Source: Enterobacteriaceae bacterium ESL0689 (GTDB taxonomy: Bacteria; Pseudomonadota; Gammaproteobacteria; Enterobacterales; Enterobacteriaceae). From it: a stretch of 64,000 bases of DNA. This document shows, one piece after another, positions 46,942 through 55,705 of this stretch (position 1 is its first letter; every line of letters begins with the position of its first letter). The notes under the pieces are model-generated. The model had not been told where the DNA came from. It was given only the letters and a program-made list of their open reading frames with translations, and ran no database searches. The translations under genes and the position numbers were made by a program. The stretch covers positions 1 through 64,000 of the forward strand of contig JAQTIF010000001.1 of NCBI GenBank assembly GCA_029433525.1, read 5' to 3'.

Positions 46942-48327
46942 TTAATCTGTCGGGTTAATAAGCCATGTGCCTGCCCGGGTAATATTTAACGTCTGTTGCC
47001 GAATGTGATCATTGCCTTGCAGGGTGATTTCATAATCACCGGGTGGCAGTTGCAGTGAAATAAAGCCATTACTCTCTGGCTGCAGGTCATGAGGCTCGCC
47101 GTTCAGCCTCAGTGTTTCTCCTTTTTCCATTCGTATATAAACCTGAGCTATCGGCTCGGATGGCAAAGCGATGGCTGGTGCGGCGGGAGGGTCCGCCGTT
47201 GATAATGATACCTTAGGGATGGCCGGAAGCCGGGGACCGCTCATGCTGTGATTAAATCTCATGCCACTGGCAACCATTCCGGTCAGTATCACCGCCGTTA
47301 CCATCCCCGGGACTTTATAACGTTGCCAGCCATGTGTTGCCAGCGCAGGATCTTGATCTTGTACTAACGGCGGTGTCGTTTCCGCTTTTTTTATCGATAA
47401 CACATCGTCAATACCGTAAATTGGCGTGTTGATCAGTTTGGCAAATGCTTCGATCGATTGCGGACGATCTTCCATATGCAGCGCCAGAGCGTTATCCACG
47501 GCCTGAAGCAACGACAGTGAATAACCTGGCGGTTTACGTTCTACCAGTAGCTGATAGTTATCCTGAATGCCACGCACGACACTCACCGGTGGCGGTGATC
47601 CTACGATCAGGGTATGCAGAACCGCACCGACCGCATAAATATCGGTCCATGCGCCCTGTTCACTTTCATTATCGTCACTGTACTGTTCAACAGGCGCATA
47701 CCCCGGGCGCAGCATGGTTTCTGTGCCATCAGAGAGATGGCTGATGGTTCTTCGTGCCGAACCAAAGTCAAATAATACTGGCAGGCCGTTATCCTGAATC
47801 TGGATATTATCTGGCGAAATATCACGATGCAGATAACCGGTATCATGCAACGTTTTTATTGCGCCTAACAGCATCGGCAATATATGGCGGATCCATGCTT
47901 CATTAATAAGATACGGTTGTTGTTCACGCAGACGACTTAATATCGTGCCGCTGTAAAACAGAGTAGCCATATAAGCGGTGTTATTTTGTGTCCAAAAACG
48001 CAGCACGTGTAACAGATTAGGATGGTTAAAGCACGCCAGTATGCGCGCTTCCTGAATGAAGCTGTTTAATCCAGCGGAGAAAGCCTGACTGAAACGTTCG
48101 TTACGCAATACCAGTGCCATATCTTCATTACGTACTGTCATCAGTGATGGCATAAACTCTTTAATCGCAATGGTACGCTCCAGTTGGTGATCCCAGGCGC
48201 GATAGACAATGCCAAAGTCACCACCACCAATCATTTCCTGAATTTCAAATTCATTAAAACGATATCCGATCGGCAGCGCGTTCAGGACAGCGTGGTTAGG
48301 CTGGTGATTTGTCATGTTAAGACTCAC
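46942..48327 (-). CDS. Ser/Thr protein kinase, T6SS-type, with membrane segment
   Basis: A 461-residue protein. The kinase domain occupies residues 20-300: glycine loop IGGGDFGIVYRA, Lys in IAIKEFMP, HRDISPDN catalytic loop and DFGSARRT. A possible membrane segment lies near residues 335-352 (VPGMVTAVILTGMVASG), followed by a Pro/Ala linker and a beta-rich end (RLNGEPHDL, LPPGDYEITLQGN) like PEGA domains. Relatives are encoded in T6SS clusters, where they regulate assembly. No other T6SS gene is in the window. Confidence 0.85.
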   Translation of the reverse strand: MSLNMTNHQPNHAVLNALPIGYRFNEFEIQEMIGGGDFGIVYRAWDHQLERTIAIKEFMPSLMTVRNEDMALVLRNERFSQAFSAGLNSFIQEARILACFNHPNLLHVLRFWTQNNTAYMATLFYSGTILSRLREQQPYLINEAWIRHILPMLLGAIKTLHDTGYLHRDISPDNIQIQDNGLPVLFDFGSARRTISHLSDGTETMLRPGYAPVEQYSDDNESEQGAWTDIYAVGAVLHTLIVGSPPPVSVVRGIQDNYQLLVERKPPGYSLSLLQAVDNALALHMEDRPQSIEAFAKLINTPIYGIDDVLSIKKAETTPPLVQDQDPALATHGWQRYKVPGMVTAVILTGMVASGMRFNHSMSGPRLPAIPKVSLSTADPPAAPAIALPSEPIAQVYIRMEKGETLRLNGEPHDLQPESNGFISLQLPPGDYEITLQGNDHIRQQTLNITRAGTWLINPTD

Positions 48328-48371
48328 TTTCTGAAGGTATTATCCGGCAAATTGACAATAAAATCGGTTCT

Positions 48372-48501
48372 GCATATAGCCGATACAGACAGTCTGGACA
48401 TGGGCAGCGCGGAGAAATGGCAGCGTACAGAGAGTACGTGAGACTTTCGGGCGCTGCCCAGAGCCAAAATGGCAGATAAAACAGTCCGATGGGACAGGCT
48501 T
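48372..48501 (-). repeat. MITE-like element, degenerate copy
   Basis: The internal CAGTCTGGACATGGGCAGCG, AGTACGTGAG and AGCCAAAATGGC segments match the intact element; the ends are eroded. It lies between the kinase gene and the next gene. Confidence 0.7.
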
Positions 48502-48530
48502 TCAATTCTGCTAATCGTCTGAAACACGCA

Positions 48531-49190
48531 TCAGTCACCACGATAAATTAACCGGTTTAAGGTATTCCCCGTTCTTTTGCCCATCATATTGATTTTCAAT
48601 GAATCTGCCATCGTAACAACCAGGCCGCAAACAAACGTCTCCTCACCATAAGCCGGTACACCCGCGGCAACACAAATCGTTGCAGCGCTTGATTTATCCG
48701 TGATATCTCTCTTATCGCCATCAACAAACTCACTGTATTTTTTGAGTGCAACCTGTCCACACTCCCGCTCCCGACCAGTCGTACAGGCATGGTAAATATC
48801 GTTACTGGTATCAGTGAATGAGATATCCAGTGCTACCCATCCGCCCATATTCATAAATGCGGTCGCTTTTTCTGCACTGTTTATATCCGTTGCACCATCT
48901 GCTCTTGTTGCCTTGCCAGTATAATCCCACGGATGAGCCGTTGGTTTTACAGCAAGCTTCACCGGCTGTTTTACATCATGATATTTATTGAGTTTAATAA
49001 AATTTTCTACAATTATTTTCAGCAAAGGCTTTAATTGTGAAAATAAAGCGTCACGCTCAGCGTAAAATTGCTTATTGATTAATGATCCCTGTGTCACAAA
49101 TTTATTCTGGTACGCCGACTCTATTTTCAAAAGAATATTTTCAATCTGCCTGAAATACTTTTCATTAATATTAATAGCATCATCTGACAT
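48531..49190 (-). CDS. Hypothetical protein
   Basis: A 219-residue protein without a signal sequence. The N-terminal 75 residues are helical (KYFRQIENILLKIESAYQNK). The rest is beta-rich with Cys residues in HACTTGRERECGQ and TICVAAGVP. I do not recognise it. It lies upstream of the kinase on the same strand, so it may share its context, for example as a T6SS accessory or effector. Confidence 0.55.
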   Translation of the reverse strand: MSDDAININEKYFRQIENILLKIESAYQNKFVTQGSLINKQFYAERDALFSQLKPLLKIIVENFIKLNKYHDVKQPVKLAVKPTAHPWDYTGKATRADGATDINSAEKATAFMNMGGWVALDISFTDTSNDIYHACTTGRERECGQVALKKYSEFVDGDKRDITDKSSAATICVAAGVPAYGEETFVCGLVVTMADSLKINMMGKRTGNTLNRLIYRGD

Positions 49191-50215
49191 AATATCACCC
49201 TATGAAGTTAGTATAGATACAATTTCATGGTTTTCATTGCCTAATTTCACTATGAAATTAGCAACGATGACTAAAAATATATTGACTCTTCCCCAGTAAT
49301 GAAAAGTGAATTGTCCTGAAGTACGGATATCGGAAATAATTAAAAATCTGCACCATAAGATATTCCTGGCACAAGGAGTTTGAATACGGACTGCGCATTA
49401 ACGAAAGTCAGAGCCTGACCTGTCAGACGCTGCCACTGCGGACTCCGACAGCGCCGGGAAACCGCAGAGTAAAGATAGTACATAAAAAGATGATGAGTGA
49501 GTTTCATGCTGCTAATTTTTCGTCGTAGCAAGCGAATAGCCCGTTACTTGCTATTTCACTGGCGAGGGCTGGCCAGTCCTACTGTGTACATAATAATTAG
49601 CTGTTTTTCATATACTTCCCAATAACATGATCTTATCCGTTTGTATTCAAAAATATTTTTCGATAAGAATAGCTACCGCACGAATCATCGCCACAGGCGG
49701 ATCCATTAAGGAAGGATGATCATCTCATGTTATTGATTGCGTCTATTAATTAAAATACATAATCTCACCTGATCGCCAGGATTTATTGCTATATCAGATT
49801 TTTTTCGGATTAATCTTTATCATATTTTTTCAGTAAAATTCCCGGATGACGCTTCTTTATAAAATGTAATGTAGATAATAGAGGATCAACTAACGATAAC
49901 ATAGAACACCGGGATTAAAAATTATCGTTTTTTCATCGTATTTGTGATAATCGTCATTATGTTAGTATGTTTCTGAACAAAACAACAAGGTGGCATTGAG
50001 CTCACTATTGCACAGAATGAAAAGATTACCAGTAAATAAATATTACTATCATATAACTTTCTGAAATAATGAATTGGTTAATGCTATTTTGTGGTAACAA
50101 ATAGGGTAAGAACAACAATAAAAAAAGAGATGATCATTGCATACAGGCATCGCGATGATCGTGAAAATATCGCTGGCCGATATCCCTGCCAGCGATAATA
50201 CGACATCATAACAAC
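49191..50215. other. Intergenic region with MITE fragment
   Basis: About 1 kb without a convincing gene. A left-half MITE copy (GAGCCTGACCTGTCAG start, ending near AAACCGCAG) lies at 49411-49470. The rest is AT-rich. A small frame at 49340-49531 is the MITE read on the other strand. Confidence 0.6.
49411..49470 (+). repeat. MITE-like left-half fragment
   Basis: GAGCCTGACCTGTCAG is followed by GCCACTGCGGACTCCGACAG and GGGAAACCGCAG, which align with the left half of the family; the right half is missing. Confidence 0.55.
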
Positions 50216-50956
50216 TCAGAACAGATAGCTGACGCCGGTCATTAGCATACCGGTAAAATCTTTATTAACCATCGGGCTATCGCGTACTTCACTCGATAAG
50301 GCGATGCCACGGACTAAAAACGAAACACGCCATGCTTCATCGATATGATAATTAACAGACATCTCAATATAGGGCGTCCAGCTGCTACCCGGCTGGTATC
50401 GTGCCAGTCCACTGCGCGCCGATTCATGTCTGCTTACGCCATAGTAGTAATCGTTATGATTCGAACTCGCCCAGTTGACGCCAACACCGGGTGTCAGACG
50501 CCAGTCACCGAAAGCGATCGGATACAAATAGCTAATATCACCTAATATACCATTACTGTTATTGAGCGTATCGCCGGAAATACCCAGACGAAATTGCCCT
50601 AAAACCGGGTGTTTATAACGGTAACTGGCTCCCGCCATCAGTGTGGGATGACGTTTATCTAAGCGTTTCATGGCATGGCTATCGCTGTCATCCGGATCAA
50701 AACCTAATGGCATATAACTGGCATCGATACTCAGGCTCTGAGACTGATCATTCCAGAGATATATCCCACCGCCGAGCCCCCGGAAGTAGCCATACTCACC
50801 ATCATAACCCAACATCGGTATCGGAAGCACTTTCGCTGATGTTTCTTTATAAGGACTTGAAGCCACCATTGCGGCAGCGCCAAGTGAAAACTCATCTGCC
50901 TGTGCCATCATTGTGGTACACAGTAAACCTAATGACAATATTTTCAATTGCTGCAT
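50216..50956 (-). CDS. MipA/OmpV family outer-membrane protein
   Basis: A 246-residue protein with a signal sequence (residues 1-20, ending MAQADE), followed by a beta-barrel of the MipA/OmpV family with the typical end aromatic (TGVSYLF). Members are outer-membrane scaffolds or porins. Its ATG overlaps the end of the TrpC-like gene by 13 bases, so it belongs to the biosynthetic operon and may help release the product. Confidence 0.85.
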   Translation of the reverse strand: MQQLKILSLGLLCTTMMAQADEFSLGAAAMVASSPYKETSAKVLPIPMLGYDGEYGYFRGLGGGIYLWNDQSQSLSIDASYMPLGFDPDDSDSHAMKRLDKRHPTLMAGASYRYKHPVLGQFRLGISGDTLNNSNGILGDISYLYPIAFGDWRLTPGVGVNWASSNHNDYYYGVSRHESARSGLARYQPGSSWTPYIEMSVNYHIDEAWRVSFLVRGIALSSEVRDSPMVNKDFTGMLMTGVSYLF

Positions 50957-51660
50957 AAAAGATCCTTTTTATTCCGGGATAAGGCATGAATAAATGATGC
51001 GATACTCTGATCTATTGACTCATGCAATAGCAGTGCCGTACCAATTAACACCGCGTCAAAGCCTGCCTGTAATGCGGTTACTGCCTCCTGCGGCTGACGC
51101 ATGGCACTGGCACTGATCAGTAAAGCAGGGTGACAGGCTCGTGCAGACTGATAAAGCGCAATACTATTATAAACTGAACCATTATCTTTTTCCTGCTGGC
51201 GAATATCACGATTACAAATTGCCAGGATGCATCCGGCTGGCAAAGATAACCCTTGCAGTTGAGTAATCGCATCGGCCTCAATGAAAGGCGTTAATCCTGA
51301 TGCTAACGCCTGAGATGCCAGCTGCAATAACTCCTGCTGCCTTAACAACTGGGTACTGAATAATACCGCCGACGCACCCGCATCGCGACTTTCTGCTAAC
51401 TGTGCCTGACGAGTAATAAAGTCTTTACGCAAAACGGGCACCGCCGTTTCCCTGGCAATACTTTCGAGCATCGCCAGATTACCATGATGCCAGCGTCCCG
51501 TAGTGACAGAAAGACAGGAGACGCCGTGCGCCACATAGCGACCTGCGATCGCCAGAGGATCACGTCCGCGTAGCAGATCGCCACACTCCGGGGAGAAGGG
51601 TTTGACTTCAGCAATCAGTGGCGCTGGCGCTGAGCGTAATGCCTGAATGAAGGCGCTCAT
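50944..51660 (-). CDS. TrpC-like indole-3-glycerol phosphate synthase homologue
   Basis: About 238 residues with the TrpC barrel: LIAEVKPFSPECGD (the Glu and Lys of the EXK motif), VLRKDFITR (catalytic Lys) and PFIEADAI (Glu) are kept. At positions that usually read INNRD and ESGI, it has ICNRD and ASAM, so conserved Asn and Glu residues appear replaced. It is shorter than typical TrpC at the N-terminus. ATG 51660 overlaps the TrpD-like stop (ATGA) and has a GGAGG site. With the altered residues, a changed substrate is possible. Confidence 0.85.
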   Translation of the reverse strand: MSAFIQALRSAPAPLIAEVKPFSPECGDLLRGRDPLAIAGRYVAHGVSCLSVTTGRWHHGNLAMLESIARETAVPVLRKDFITRQAQLAESRDAGASAVLFSTQLLRQQELLQLASQALASGLTPFIEADAITQLQGLSLPAGCILAICNRDIRQQEKDNGSVYNSIALYQSARACHPALLISASAMRQPQEAVTALQAGFDAVLIGTALLLHESIDQSIASFIHALSRNKKDLLCSN

Positions 51661-52709
51661 GCTGTCACCCTCCGGAGCTGACGACAAAACTGCTGAGTAC
51701 GCTGTAGAACTTCCAGCCCCAGCCCGGCGTGCAGGATCTCCCAGGCCAGATTGCGTCCTGCCAGCAATGAATCAACCTTGCCAGCGACCCACAGCGTAGT
51801 CCCCGCGTTCAATGCTACCGCGTCCAGTGCTTCATCACAATCATTGCCTGCCAGAATTCGCTGTAATCGATCCGCATTTTCAGCCGCGTTGCCACCTTGT
51901 AGTTTCGTGATATCTCCCTTGCGGGGAGGTATTCCTACCGTATCGACCGTTTCATTCCATTGTAAATCTCCCCGCGAGCGCACCCACCAGCAAGGATTAC
52001 TGCCAAACGGTAACATCTCATCAGCCCCTGCCAGCGAGTGCGTAAACAGCAGATTATCCATGCCCATTTCACGCGCAGTACATGCAAGGGTTTGCAATAA
52101 TGCCGGGTCCGAAACACCGATGACTTGCCCTTTCAGCGCAAACGGACAGAGCAATGGCCCCAGACGATTGATCACCTGACCGACCAGTTTAAAGGGCAAT
52201 GGCTGACACAAGGTCACCAGTTTGCTGCAAATCGCCGGATAACGGGCAATCGGAACAAAACCAATCCCCAGCGTCTGTAACATCTCTTCGAGGATTTCAT
52301 CATTGCCAGGAACCCTGATACCAAGACGCTCCAGCACATCCTGAGATCCTGTCTGGCTGCTGTAAGCACGGGAACCGCTTTTCAGCACCTTAACCCCCGC
52401 GGCGGCGGCAACAAATGCGGCTGTCGTAGAGATGTTAAAGGTGCTAATACCACCGCCAGTACCAACAATATTGACCGCACTGCATGTGCTCTGAAGCACT
52501 GTCTTCGGATAGGCTTGTTGCAGATAACGCAGGAAAGACAACGCAACATCCACCTCGAGGGGTCGGCTTGAAAGTGCGCTCAATACTGCCAGCACGACCT
52601 GCGGGGATTGCTCCCCATGATCGACCTGCTGCCAGAAGGTGATCATCTCCTGCATATTGAGCGTTTGCTGGCGTGTTAACGCGGTAAGAAATGCTTGCCG
52701 GTCCACCAT
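51657..52709 (-). CDS. TrpD-like anthranilate phosphoribosyltransferase homologue
   Basis: About 350 residues. The PRPP loop reads GTGGGISTFNIST where TrpD has GTGGD, and KSGSRAYSS where TrpD has KHGNR; the metal-binding DE of LAGADEML is kept. The conserved Arg that contacts anthranilate in TrpD (in the GVRT segment before LGPL) appears replaced. The start at ATG 52709 has AAAGGAGG 5 bases upstream. It is in the operon after the carrier protein, coupled to the TrpC-like gene. A non-anthranilate substrate is possible. Confidence 0.85.
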   Translation of the reverse strand: MVDRQAFLTALTRQQTLNMQEMITFWQQVDHGEQSPQVVLAVLSALSSRPLEVDVALSFLRYLQQAYPKTVLQSTCSAVNIVGTGGGISTFNISTTAAFVAAAAGVKVLKSGSRAYSSQTGSQDVLERLGIRVPGNDEILEEMLQTLGIGFVPIARYPAICSKLVTLCQPLPFKLVGQVINRLGPLLCPFALKGQVIGVSDPALLQTLACTAREMGMDNLLFTHSLAGADEMLPFGSNPCWWVRSRGDLQWNETVDTVGIPPRKGDITKLQGGNAAENADRLQRILAGNDCDEALDAVALNAGTTLWVAGKVDSLLAGRNLAWEILHAGLGLEVLQRTQQFCRQLRRVTA

Positions 52710-52739
52710 ATGCACCTCCTTTCGTTAGCAGAAAGCTGA

Positions 52740-53000
52740 TCAGGTATTGACGGTTAGTTTGAGCTTGCTCTCAACAAATTCCGTAATCGCTCCTAATGAG
52801 CTGAACAGTTCGACATTCAGCTCTTCCGGCTGCACCACGATACCAAAATCGCTCTCCAGCCACGCCACCAGCTTGAGCACACCCAGACTGTCAATAATGC
52901 CGAAATCCACCAGATTCATGTTTTCAGCAAACTCTTCTGGCTGAATATCCGGGGCAAACTCTTCACTTAAAAACTGGGCAATAATCGCTTTTACATTCAT
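52740..53000 (-). CDS. Acyl/peptidyl carrier protein
   Basis: An 86-residue carrier with the phosphopantetheine Ser in GIIDSLGVLKLV (about residue 38). The LGVLKLVAWLE context is like PltL/PigG-type peptidyl carriers that hold proline. It lies between the adenylation enzyme and TrpD-like genes. It is the only carrier in the cluster, so fatty-acid ACP may serve other steps. Confidence 0.92.
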   Translation of the reverse strand: MNVKAIIAQFLSEEFAPDIQPEEFAENMNLVDFGIIDSLGVLKLVAWLESDFGIVVQPEELNVELFSSLGAITEFVESKLKLTVNT

Positions 53001-53041
53001 ATCTCATACTCCTTTTAAATAACTCACCATAGAAAGCTGTA

Positions 53042-54544
53042 TTAATTTTCTGCTGTTTGTTGTTGATTAATCTGTTTTTCCACGCTGCGACGACACAGCT
53101 TGCCATTGCTGTTTTTCGCCAGCGGCTGGGAGCATAAATGGTAACGTCGGGGAAGCGCGTAAGGGGGCAGATAGCGCGCCATATGCTGGCGTAATTGCAA
53201 CATACTCTGCACGGCGGCACCGTATATCGCTAACTCTAGCTGGCGTTCGCCATCATGTTCGGCGACAAAAGCGACAGCCTCATCAACCCAGCTGCAACGC
53301 AGCGCGTTCTGTTCCACATCCAGCAGGTCAACACGGAACCCATTTAATTTAACGATCCAGTCGCTACGGCCAAGAAAATGGAATATTCCCTCGTTATCAA
53401 TGCGAACCCGATCGCGGGTACAGAAAAAACGCTTACCCGCAAACTGCCGGAATACTTGCTGATTCAGCGCTTCATCACCATAGCCTTCCATCAGCGTCGG
53501 ACAATGCACCCACAGCTCACCTTCCTGTTGTGTGGTGACCGGTTGCTGATGTTCATCCAGTAATCGCCACTCGGTATATGCCAGTGGATAGCCCAGCGGC
53601 ACCGTACCCGTGATGGGCGTTTTGGGGCAGTGATAATAAAACGTGTCATTGGTTTCACTGCTACCGTAGATGTTATAAAACTCAGCGTGCGGAAATAGCG
53701 TCATCAATTGGCTCAGCAACTCACCGGGCATCGGCTCTCCAGCAAACAGAACCGTGCGCATTGCCGGATAGCGTGCCTCGGGATCATGTGCCAGTAACAG
53801 ACGGAGTGATGTCGGCGTTGAGTGCCAGAGCGTTGCCTGTTGATGCAGTACGAACTGGCTAAGCCGCGCGCCACTGTTCGCTTCATTTTCCTGGGTAAAT
53901 ACCAGCGTCGCCCCACAACGGAATACCGCGAAAAGATCGAGGAACGTCAGATCAAACGCCAGCGGTGCATGATTGAGCAGGCGATCCCACGGTGTGATCC
54001 CGAACGTGTCAGCCACCCATTCGGTAAAGGCGTGGATCTGCGCTGCGCCAATATGTACTGATTTCGGCTGACCGGTAGAGCCTGATGTATGCAGGATAGC
54101 GGCCAGGGGTTGCTGGATCGGCTGTTTGCTGGCACGCCAGCAAGGTGGCTGTTCGCTCATGTTAATCAGCGCTAAACCCAGTTCGCTGGCCAGTGGCTGT
54201 ACCTGTGCTACCGTCTGCGCATCCACAATCACCACCGCAGGCTGAAGAGTCTGCAGAATGGGCTTTAATCGCTCAGCCGGGTAAGCGGCATCCAGGGGCA
54301 CATAACATCCCCCCATACTCAGTACCCCGAGGGTGGCCTGTAACGCGGCGATGCTTTTTTTCATGATCAGAACGCAGCGGGGATTTTCCACTGATAACGG
54401 CGGTAATGCCGCGGCCAGTGAGCATGCACCATCAGCAAGTTGCTGGTAGCTGTACTCTTTTTCAGCACAGATAACTGCAGTTGCCTGCGGATCTTCCGCC
54501 TCCAGAACCCAGGCCGCTAATTGTTGTGGTAAAAATTCACTCAT
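53042..54544 (-). CDS. Prolyl-AMP ligase-like adenylation enzyme
   Basis: A 500-residue stand-alone adenylation domain. The core motifs are HTSGSTGQPKSVH (A3), LNHAPLAFDLTFLDLFAVF (A4), NIYGSSETND (A5), GELW (A6), CTRDRVRI (A7), RSDWIVKLNGFRV (A8) and NSNGKLCR (A10, with the Lys). The NHAPL-FDLTFLDLF form is typical of PltF/RedM/PigI prolyl-AMP ligases. It would load L-proline on the carrier encoded next. It starts 2 bases after the dehydrogenase stop. Confidence 0.82.
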   Translation of the reverse strand: MSEFLPQQLAAWVLEAEDPQATAVICAEKEYSYQQLADGACSLAAALPPLSVENPRCVLIMKKSIAALQATLGVLSMGGCYVPLDAAYPAERLKPILQTLQPAVVIVDAQTVAQVQPLASELGLALINMSEQPPCWRASKQPIQQPLAAILHTSGSTGQPKSVHIGAAQIHAFTEWVADTFGITPWDRLLNHAPLAFDLTFLDLFAVFRCGATLVFTQENEANSGARLSQFVLHQQATLWHSTPTSLRLLLAHDPEARYPAMRTVLFAGEPMPGELLSQLMTLFPHAEFYNIYGSSETNDTFYYHCPKTPITGTVPLGYPLAYTEWRLLDEHQQPVTTQQEGELWVHCPTLMEGYGDEALNQQVFRQFAGKRFFCTRDRVRIDNEGIFHFLGRSDWIVKLNGFRVDLLDVEQNALRCSWVDEAVAFVAEHDGERQLELAIYGAAVQSMLQLRQHMARYLPPYALPRRYHLCSQPLAKNSNGKLCRRSVEKQINQQQTAEN

Positions 54545-54546
54545 CG

Positions 54547-55698
54547 TTATAACCCCAGCATCGTGGCCAGGCGATTACGCTGAATGTCTGACGTTCCGGA
54601 GTAAATCACGCTGCCTACGGCATCACGCAGCTGCTTTTCAATCCCCATCTCCGCCATATAACCCGCACCGCCAAACAGGGTGACAGCATCCATCGCCGTC
54701 GCCACATTGCTTTCGCTGATCACCAATTTGGCCGCCGCAATATCACCTGCGGTATTTTTGCCGGTATGCAACGCCTGAGCCGCCCGGTGCAACCAGTATT
54801 GTGCGGTTTCTACCTGCAGGTACATGTTAACCATCCGGTGGGAAATCGCCTGGTTATGGCTTATCGGTTTGCCAAACTGGGTTCTGGTTTTTGCCTGTTT
54901 CAGGCACTGTGCCAGGCGGCGTTTCATTTCACCGACCTGACAGGCAAAGACACACAACACTTCCCATTTCATGACAAAATCGAGAATGGCAAAGCCCATG
55001 CCGACTTTCCCTAACAACTGTTCCGGACTGACAAAAACGTTGGTCAGGTACATATCACTGAGGGGCGAAGTTTTTAATCCCATCTTGTGACTTGCCGGGC
55101 CGATGACGACACCCGGGCTTTTGACGTCCACCAGAAAAGCGCTAAATCCCCCCAGCGTGCCACGGCTGCGGTCAGTACAGGCATACACCACCACATGATC
55201 CGCTATCGGGCCATTAGAAACAAAGATCTTGGTGCCATTGAGTAACCAGCCACCCTCATGTGCGACGGCTTCAGTACGCATCGCAAAGGCGTCAGAGCCG
55301 CTTTCAGGTTCGGTAATCGCGTGAGCGCCAATCAGTTCCCCGGCGATAATCTTCGGTAACAGACGTTCGCGCAGTGCCGGAGAACCAAATCGTTCCAGTG
55401 GCAGGCTGGTGCTACACAGGTGAGTGCACAGCGCAAAACTCAGTCCACCATCCAGACAGAGTTCACCAAAACAGGACATGAAACGCGCAGCCTGCATGGC
55501 ATTCAGTCCCACTCCTCCCGCTTGCTGGCTATTCAGCAGGCCGGTCAGACCACCGGATTTCAGTAATTCCCAGCGTTGCTGACCAAATTTGCCTTGTAAA
55601 TCATCTGCCAGCCATCCCTGATTAATACGCTGGCTCCACTCAGTCATACCGTCTAATAAAGCCGAAAATTGCTCTTCGGTCATTGATGTCTCTGCCAT
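54547..55698 (-). CDS. Acyl-CoA dehydrogenase-like flavoprotein, prolyl-carrier dehydrogenase candidate
   Basis: A 383-residue FAD enzyme with the acyl-CoA dehydrogenase fold. The FAD-binding segment is AITEPESGSDAFAMRTEA, and C-terminal motifs are LFGGAGYMAEMGIEKQLRDA and IYSGTSDIQRNRLA. The YEGT Glu used by many acyl-CoA dehydrogenases is Ser here; some family members use a Glu elsewhere. Next to a prolyl ligase and carrier, it fits PltE/RedW/PigA, which oxidise prolyl-S-carrier to pyrrolyl-S-carrier. Confidence 0.83.
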   Translation of the reverse strand: MAETSMTEEQFSALLDGMTEWSQRINQGWLADDLQGKFGQQRWELLKSGGLTGLLNSQQAGGVGLNAMQAARFMSCFGELCLDGGLSFALCTHLCSTSLPLERFGSPALRERLLPKIIAGELIGAHAITEPESGSDAFAMRTEAVAHEGGWLLNGTKIFVSNGPIADHVVVYACTDRSRGTLGGFSAFLVDVKSPGVVIGPASHKMGLKTSPLSDMYLTNVFVSPEQLLGKVGMGFAILDFVMKWEVLCVFACQVGEMKRRLAQCLKQAKTRTQFGKPISHNQAISHRMVNMYLQVETAQYWLHRAAQALHTGKNTAGDIAAAKLVISESNVATAMDAVTLFGGAGYMAEMGIEKQLRDAVGSVIYSGTSDIQRNRLATMLGL

Positions 55699-55705
55699 CG
55701 GGTGA

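Noticed and set aside
50944..52709. Housekeeping trpDC genes
   Set aside because: No trpE, trpF, trpB or trpA is adjacent, several conserved motif residues are changed, and the genes are coupled to the carrier and MipA genes.
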